This document shows, piece by piece, positions 58,817 through 64,000 of a stretch of 64,000 nucleotides of DNA; position 1 is the first letter of the stretch; each line of letters starts with the position of its first letter. The position numbers and the translations under genes were made by a program. The stretch comes from Caballeronia mineralivorans PML1(12) (lineage in GTDB: Bacteria > Pseudomonadota > Gammaproteobacteria > Burkholderiales > Burkholderiaceae). The notes beneath the pieces were generated by a model. The model saw nothing but the letters and a program-made list of their open reading frames with translations, was not told where the DNA came from and made no database searches. The DNA is taken from contig NZ_AEJF01000143.1 of the NCBI RefSeq assembly GCF_001028175.1, forward strand, positions 62,001 through 126,000, read 5' to 3'.

Positions 58817-61693
58817 ATGATTCAGATCGGCGGACTTCGGGTGCATCTCGACAACAGGGAAATCTCGCGTGACGGAAAGCCTGTCAGGATCGGGAGTCGC
58901 GCGTTCGATATTCTCGAACTGCTGATCGCAGGTAACGGTGCGCTCGTCACCAAGAAGCAGATCCTTGATAGCGTGTGGCCAGACAGCGTGGTCGAAGAGA
59001 ACAATCTGCAAGTGCATATGTCGGCCCTGCGCAAGCTTCTCGGCAACGAACGCGAACTGATCAAAACGGTTCCCGGCCGGGGGTATCGATTGGTTACCAC
59101 GCAGTCGGCTTGCGAAGTGAATGCGGCTATAGCCGAAAGTTTCAGCGTCGACGTTCCCAATAATCTGCCCGCTTATTCGTCCACGCTGATCGGCCGCGAC
59201 GAAGCCATTGCCGACATCTCCGCGGCGCTGCAGACAGCACGGCTCTTGACGCTCGTTGGCTCGGGCGGCATTGGCAAGACGCGGCTCAGCATAGAAGTGG
59301 CGCGCGGTTTGTCACGTCGATTTCCCGATGGTATCTACCTGGTGTCGCTGGCGTCCGCAACTGACGCCCAGTCCGTCATCGACCTGTTCTGCAAGGTGCT
59401 TGGCGTCAAGGCGACCAATGGCGGCGCTAGCCTTGCGAAAATTGCTGATGTACTTGGCGAACGCCGCGTACTGATCGTTCTGGACAATTGCGAGCATGTC
59501 CTGAAAGCCGCCGCGGAACTCGTCGAAACGATTCTCCAGGACAATGGCCAGACACATATCCTCGCCACTAGCCGCGAGGCGTTGCGCTTGCCACAGGAAA
59601 GCCAGTTCACCGTGGCAACGCTGCAATTCCCGACTCAATGCAGTCAGAGCCACGAGGTCTTGCAATGCAGCGCCGTCAAGCTCTTCATGGCGCGCGCCCG
59701 TGCAGTCGATCCGAATTTTTCGTCCGACGCGCAAAGCATCGCGTTGACCGGAACGGTATGCCGGCGGCTCGACGGGATCCCGCTTGCCATCGAACTAGCG
59801 GCGGCGCGGGCCGCCGTGCTGGGCATCCAGACGCTGGCCGCGCATCTGGACGACCGCTTCCGGATGCTGACCGGCGGCCACAGGACTGCGTTGCCACGCC
59901 ATCAAACCTTGAAGGCGACGCTCGACTGGAGCTATGCGTTACTCGACGAAGACGAGAAGGTCATCTTGCGCCGGCTAGGTATCTTCGTGAACGGCTTCAC
60001 GCTGTCGGGCGCCATCGCGGTCATGGGCGAAGACTGGTTGCAGGAAGGCAGGGTGATCGACGCGCTTAGCGGGCTGGCCGCCAAATCGCTGATCGTCTTC
60101 GACCACGATGTCTGCGAGCGGCGGTATTGGCTGCTCGAGACCACGCGTGCGTACGCGTTGCAGAAGCTCGATGACCACGGTGAATATCGGCTGGCCGCGC
60201 TGCATCACGTTCGTTACCTGTCAGGGCTTCTTGATCGCACCGATACGAACTGCGAGCGTGCAAGCGGGGAGTGGCCGGTGGCGTTGACCGACAAGCTCGA
60301 CGATATCCGCGCCGGTCTGCGATGGGCTTTTTCGCCGAAAGGCGACAACGCGATAAGCGTCGAATTTGCGGCACGCGCCGTTTATTATTTTTTCGACGCG
60401 TCGCTTGTCGACGAGTGTTGCGAGTGGGCGCAACGCGGGTTGGCCGCACTCATTGCCAACCCGCGAACGAGCAGTTCGCTTGTCCATCAGCGGATGCGCC
60501 TTCTGGCTGCTTATGCCGCGGGACTGGTTTATATCAACGGTCCGGACAAGCGGACGCGCGACATCTGGTCGGAAGTCTTATCGACGGCGATCACGCTGGG
60601 GAATCGGGAGTATGAGGCGCGAGCGTTGTGGGGGTTGTGGAACGCAGCACAGTATTGCGGCGCAATTCGCGAGGCGACGGGGTTTGCGCAACGATTCCAT
60701 GCACTTGCCGCCGACTTGGGGCATGCGACCAATACGATCCTCGGTGAGCGGTTGATTGGGATATCGAAGCATTATGCGGGATATCAGACGGAGGCCTTTG
60801 CTCACCTCAGCGAGATGCTAACGCGCTATGACCGCGCGCAACATCGGCTGGCGATGCTTGGGTCGTCGATCGATCACCGCGTCGTGACTCAGGCCACAAT
60901 GGCGCGGATACTCTGGTTGCAGGGCGAGCGGGACACCGCGCTGGCGCTGTCGGAACAAGCGCTGTCGAGCGCGCGCGGTGAGGGTCATGACATGGCCGCG
61001 TGCTACGTGCTGGTCGAGTCTGCTATTCCGTTAGCGTTGCTCTCGGGCAAGCGCGAGCGTGCGAAGGTGGCGATCTCGTTGTTATCGGTGATTGCGAGCC
61101 GGGCCGGGCTCACGATCTGGCAGGTAAGCGCACGTTGTTATGACGCGTATCTATCGGCGGAAAGTGACGGAAGTCCGGCGCGCTTGCGTGAGTTTTGCAA
61201 GGCGCTACACGAACTGGAGAAGATCGGTCTCATGGCCCACGCCGGCATGCTTTACGGCGGTTACGCGATGGCTCTGGCTAAAGCGGGCCGTATTGCGGAA
61301 GGCCTTCAAGTGGTCGAGCGTGCGTTGGCCCATTGCGATGAAGTCGGCGAGCATTGGTACTGCGGCGAGCTTCGGCGGCTCCAGGGCGAATTGCTGCTCA
61401 TGGAGCAAGAGTTTGGCAATGCCAAGGGCGACGCCCAGGCGTGCTTCAATGCGGCAATGGAAGAGGCGCTGCTGCAAGGATCGCGATCGTTCCAGTTGCG
61501 GGCAGCAACCAGCATTGCGAGCCTTTGGCAAGCGTCGGACCGGGCACGCGATATTGCCGATTTCTTGATGCCGGTCTGTTCGCAGATGTCGGAGGGGCTT
61601 GATTTCGATGACTACGACGTCGCGACTTCGTTGCTTAGCCAGGCCTCGGCAATTGAGCGCGACAGGGATGAGTCTAATTGCGAGTCTGTTTAA
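58817..61693 (+). CDS. Winged-helix/NTPase transcriptional regulator (LuxR/MalT-type STAND architecture)
   Basis: A 958-residue cytosolic regulator from ATG 58817 (MIQIGGLRVHLDNREI). Residues 1-95 form an OmpR/PhoB-type winged helix (ILDSVWPDSVVEENNLQVHMS, TVPGRGYRLV). An NTPase module follows with Walker A at about 148-155 (GSGGIGKT) and Walker B near 212 (RVLIVLDNCEHVL). The C-terminal 450 residues are helical and TPR-like. This STAND-type layout couples ligand sensing with nucleotide-driven oligomerisation. It is co-directional with the preceding accessory genes and is their best candidate regulator. Confidence 0.88.
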   Translation: MIQIGGLRVHLDNREISRDGKPVRIGSRAFDILELLIAGNGALVTKKQILDSVWPDSVVEENNLQVHMSALRKLLGNERELIKTVPGRGYRLVTTQSACEVNAAIAESFSVDVPNNLPAYSSTLIGRDEAIADISAALQTARLLTLVGSGGIGKTRLSIEVARGLSRRFPDGIYLVSLASATDAQSVIDLFCKVLGVKATNGGASLAKIADVLGERRVLIVLDNCEHVLKAAAELVETILQDNGQTHILATSREALRLPQESQFTVATLQFPTQCSQSHEVLQCSAVKLFMARARAVDPNFSSDAQSIALTGTVCRRLDGIPLAIELAAARAAVLGIQTLAAHLDDRFRMLTGGHRTALPRHQTLKATLDWSYALLDEDEKVILRRLGIFVNGFTLSGAIAVMGEDWLQEGRVIDALSGLAAKSLIVFDHDVCERRYWLLETTRAYALQKLDDHGEYRLAALHHVRYLSGLLDRTDTNCERASGEWPVALTDKLDDIRAGLRWAFSPKGDNAISVEFAARAVYYFFDASLVDECCEWAQRGLAALIANPRTSSSLVHQRMRLLAAYAAGLVYINGPDKRTRDIWSEVLSTAITLGNREYEARALWGLWNAAQYCGAIREATGFAQRFHALAADLGHATNTILGERLIGISKHYAGYQTEAFAHLSEMLTRYDRAQHRLAMLGSSIDHRVVTQATMARILWLQGERDTALALSEQALSSARGEGHDMAACYVLVESAIPLALLSGKRERAKVAISLLSVIASRAGLTIWQVSARCYDAYLSAESDGSPARLREFCKALHELEKIGLMAHAGMLYGGYAMALAKAGRIAEGLQVVERALAHCDEVGEHWYCGELRRLQGELLLMEQEFGNAKGDAQACFNAAMEEALLQGSRSFQLRAATSIASLWQASDRARDIADFLMPVCSQMSEGLDFDDYDVATSLLSQASAIERDRDESNCESV

Positions 61694-61714
61694 GCACTCG
61701 CACGAAGAGATTAA

Positions 61715-62635
61715 TCAACTGCGTAAGAGCAGCTGCTGCGCGAGCTTGACGATCAGGTCGGGATGATCAAGTTGTTCGACCCACCAGCGTAGCGCGCTCC
61801 CCGCTTCGTCCTTGCGCCATGCGAGATAGAACTGCGTCACTTCGCGCATTCCTGTGACCTTTTTCCTGATCAGCTTGCCCCGGTTGATCGCCCCTGCAGC
61901 CAGGCACTCGGGAATGGTGCCGGCCGCGATGCCACGCAGTTGAGCGGTCAGTTTCGCGTCGAGCGTGGGAACGGTCAGCACTTCCTGATCCGGTGCAATG
62001 GCAATGCTACGCCGCGAGAGTTCTCTCGATGTATCACCAATCGCCACCGCCCTGTATTGCGCCACGGTTTCAAGGCTGAGGGGTTCCGGCATGGAGGCGA
62101 GCGGGTGGTTAGGTTCAACCACGAAAACATGGTGCAAGGACCCAATGGGCTTGGCGATCAGATTGGGGATATGTGGTGGATCGCCTGCTGCTCCAACAAT
62201 CAGGTCCGCGCGGCGAGTGATCAATGCATCCCATGAGCCGCCTAGTACCTCCTTGGTCAGAAACAGCTTGGTATCCATATGCAGATCGTAGAATCCACTT
62301 ACATGATCCCATAGAAAATCGAAGGGAATGATCTCGTCGATCCCCACGCGCAGTTCAGCTTCCCAGCCTTGTTGAATGCGTTTAGCCTTGCGTTCCAGAT
62401 CGTCTGCTGCGCGCAACAGACGCCGGCCCTCTTCGACTACCACGCGCCCTGTATGCGTCAGTTGCGCACGGCGGTTGGTGCGATCGAACAATTCGACCCC
62501 AAGGTCTTCTTCGAGTTTTTGTACTAAGTAGGTAAGCGCCGAGGGTACGCGATGAAGCGTCTCGGCGGCTTTAGCAAAGGTGCCGGTCCTGTCCACCGCG
62601 TCGAGTACTTGCAGGACTTCAAAGGAGAGCTTCAT
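61715..62635 (-). CDS. LysR-family transcriptional regulator
   Basis: A 306-residue LysR protein with an intact HTH (MKLSFEVLQVLDAVDRTGTFAKAAETLHRVPSALTYLV in two parts) and effector domain (AELRVGIDEIIPFDFLWDHV, DLIVGAAGDPPH). It lies between the big regulator and the AcpA-like gene, in the same direction as the latter. It could control the phosphatase or be autonomous. No divergent partner is adjacent. Confidence 0.9.
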   Translation of the reverse strand: MKLSFEVLQVLDAVDRTGTFAKAAETLHRVPSALTYLVQKLEEDLGVELFDRTNRRAQLTHTGRVVVEEGRRLLRAADDLERKAKRIQQGWEAELRVGIDEIIPFDFLWDHVSGFYDLHMDTKLFLTKEVLGGSWDALITRRADLIVGAAGDPPHIPNLIAKPIGSLHHVFVVEPNHPLASMPEPLSLETVAQYRAVAIGDTSRELSRRSIAIAPDQEVLTVPTLDAKLTAQLRGIAAGTIPECLAAGAINRGKLIRKKVTGMREVTQFYLAWRKDEAGSALRWWVEQLDHPDLIVKLAQQLLLRS

Positions 62636-62786
62636 GAGATCGATTCCTGCCGCAAGCTGAATACGAAAGGCCTCATGTTAGCCGACGCGCGCCTCTTCTA
62701 GTTATGTTCAATTTTCGCGCGGTCGATCTGAGCGAACGAACAATGGGAGCAAGCGGTGGCGTGGGCTGGGAGGTCTACACAAAAAA

Positions 62787-62823
62787 GTGGGCGTAGCGCG
62801 ATATAAAATCGCGCTACGCCCAC
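62787..62823. terminator. Bidirectional terminator with a 16-bp perfect stem
   Basis: The arms at 62787-62802 and 62808-62823 are exact complements around loop ATAAA. Six A precede the hairpin (T-tract for the minus-strand phosphatase gene) and TTTTT follows 4 nt after it on the plus strand. It ends the AcpA-like transcript 40 nt after its stop codon. Confidence 0.88.
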
Positions 62824-62862
62824 TCAGTTTTTGCGTTTCTGCTTAGCGAATCCTATGGCTTG

Positions 62863-64000
62863 TTAGAACGGCCACATGCCGAAACCACCGCGCTGTCCCT
62901 GGTCGCCACCCTGATTGTGATCATGATCGCCGTCGGTATCGAAGCGGAACGAACTGAACAGGTCGCCAATGGCCGGTTGATTCGTGGGCACGTACGGATT
63001 GGACGCGAGTTGAACCGGGTTCGGCAGGTTATCGCGGCTTCGATCCGTGATCGGGTTCAGGCGCCAGTTACGTTCGATGAATTTTACGATCGAGGCGTGA
63101 TCCGAGTAGTCGTGAATCACGCGGCCACCTCGCGAAAACGGCGACACTACGATCATCGGAATGCGCGGGCCATCGCCGAAGAAATCGACCGGCTGGATAT
63201 AGCCGGAATCGTAGTAACCACCCCCTTCATCGGTCGTGACAAAGATCGCCGTCGATGCCCAAAGCTTGGGATTCTGCTGCACCGTATCGATCAGCTTGTG
63301 AACGAATCCTTCGTAAAGACCGAACTTCGAAGACTCAGGATGGCCATCCAGTAATCCACCCGGTTTGACGAACGATACCGCCGGCAATGTGCCGTTGGCG
63401 ATGTCCGTGTAGAGATCGCTTGTATCCTGCAAGTGCGCCTTCACGATCGCCGGATTCTTCATGATGTTCGTTTCATACAGGAACGGATTGCAGATGTTGC
63501 AATACACGCTCGTGGGCGACTTGGCGACAAAGGTGTTCCATCCTTCGCCGTAGTATTTCCAGGAGACGTTCTTCTCAAGCAGGGTGTCGCCGATCGTGCG
63601 CACGGGCGAAGGCGGAATGGTAAAGGTACTGGTATTGACCGAGCCGTCGCCGTTGTACCCAGGGTTGTAGTTATTCAGCAGGTAGTAGGTGTTGGCCGCG
63701 CAATTCGCCTTGGGGTGGTAGGACAGATTGTCGAGGTAATGCCGTACTGCGCCAACGCCAGGCTGATTGACATCCGAGCAATTGCTGTACGTCCCGCCCG
63801 AATAACCGTCCTGCGTATACCAGTTGTTAGTGCCCGCTTGCGGGTGCGGGTTTTCAATCTCGTTAGCAGGCGGTGTTGCCACATTGCCGTTGGCATCGGT
63901 GTAGTAGAGCGCGTCTGCCGTTCCGACCATGATGCTGTTGGCACCCGTGCCGCCCATCACCGGCTGGTGATAGTTGTCGCTGATCGTGTAGTGGCGGGCG
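62863..64000 (-). CDS. AcpA-like acid phosphatase/phospholipase C family protein (5' end outside window)
   Basis: A minus-strand frame that runs off the right edge; about 378 C-terminal residues remain. The segment ARHYTISDNYHQPVMGGTG is followed by a phosphoesterase-family pattern (FVTTDEGGGYYDSGYIQP, GPRIPMIVVSPFSRGG, DHASIVKFIERNW) shared with the phospholipase C at 6216-8348. The catalytic ENRSF region lies outside. AcpA-type enzymes hydrolyse phosphate monoesters in the periplasm or outside the cell. The C-terminal tail is Asp/His/Gly-rich. It ends at a strong terminator. Confidence 0.85.
   Translation of the reverse strand, partial: ARHYTISDNYHQPVMGGTGANSIMVGTADALYYTDANGNVATPPANEIENPHPQAGTNNWYTQDGYSGGTYSNCSDVNQPGVGAVRHYLDNLSYHPKANCAANTYYLLNNYNPGYNGDGSVNTSTFTIPPSPVRTIGDTLLEKNVSWKYYGEGWNTFVAKSPTSVYCNICNPFLYETNIMKNPAIVKAHLQDTSDLYTDIANGTLPAVSFVKPGGLLDGHPESSKFGLYEGFVHKLIDTVQQNPKLWASTAIFVTTDEGGGYYDSGYIQPVDFFGDGPRIPMIVVSPFSRGGRVIHDYSDHASIVKFIERNWRLNPITDRSRDNLPNPVQLASNPYVPTNQPAIGDLFSSFRFDTDGDHDHNQGGDQGQRGGFGMWPF

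Noticed and set aside
1..64000. CRISPR arrays, prophage or intact insertion sequence
   Set aside because: No regularly spaced direct repeats, transposase, integrase or phage structural genes were found on either strand.

Overview
The window is chromosomal DNA from a high-GC betaproteobacterium, most likely Burkholderia sensu lato (Paraburkholderia or Caballeronia). The evidence is the family-typical general porin, the dense packing of LysR/GntR/AraC regulators beside single transport or catabolic genes, a DUF3331 gene, an HU protein with an Ala/Lys-rich N-terminal arm, a Tat-exported phosphocholine phospholipase C and an AcpA-like phosphatase. No rRNA, tRNA, CRISPR array, phage module or intact insertion sequence was seen.

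Left part (1-23 kb): the tail of an ABC transporter ATPase and a porin; a LuxR regulator divergent from a nitrilase-fold amidase and an APC permease; a MarR-tautomerase pair sharing a duplicated operator; a small lipoprotein and the phospholipase C. Directly behind these lies the most striking element. A 28-codon open frame with nine threonine codons (8467-8553) is followed by a strong intrinsic terminator (8575-8605) and then by a 405-residue threonyl-tRNA synthetase homologue that lacks the TGS and editing domains. This reads as a transcription attenuator that senses charged tRNA-Thr and controls a second ThrRS. Next come a four-gene cluster resembling E. coli yegTUVW (GntR, ADP-ribosylglycohydrolase fold, NCS1 permease, PfkB kinase), an MDR oxidoreductase, a VapBC toxin-antitoxin pair with a readable promoter and operator, a GNAT enzyme, LysR/oxidoreductase/efflux genes and prfC.

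Middle part (23-45 kb): a long inverted repeat of about 215 bp per arm; an orphan amino-acid binding protein; GFA and acyltransferase-3 genes; an AraC regulator beside azlCD; a PepSY protein behind a Fur box; two DHA2 efflux pumps; an amidohydrolase-acetyltransferase pair; a chemoreceptor; an isochorismatase-fold protein whose catalytic Cys is Ser; an Lrp/AsnC regulator facing glmS across three phased TGAAAT/ATTTCA sites; and a FUSC-type exporter.

Right part (45-64 kb): HU, then a visibly decayed accessory stretch with two LysR N-terminal relics, DUF3331, a Tat-type alpha/beta hydrolase, an MFS pump and an FAD monooxygenase. It is followed by a co-directional accessory set (YcaC-like hydrolase, YtcJ-like amidohydrolase, alpha/beta hydrolase, HD hydrolase, XapX membrane protein, exported VOC protein, alginate-export-type outer-membrane channel). 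A 958-residue winged-helix/NTPase regulator follows. The gene content suggests uptake and stepwise hydrolysis of an amide- or ester-like compound, but the substrate cannot be read from sequence. The window ends inside a LysR-flanked, AcpA-like phosphatase gene.
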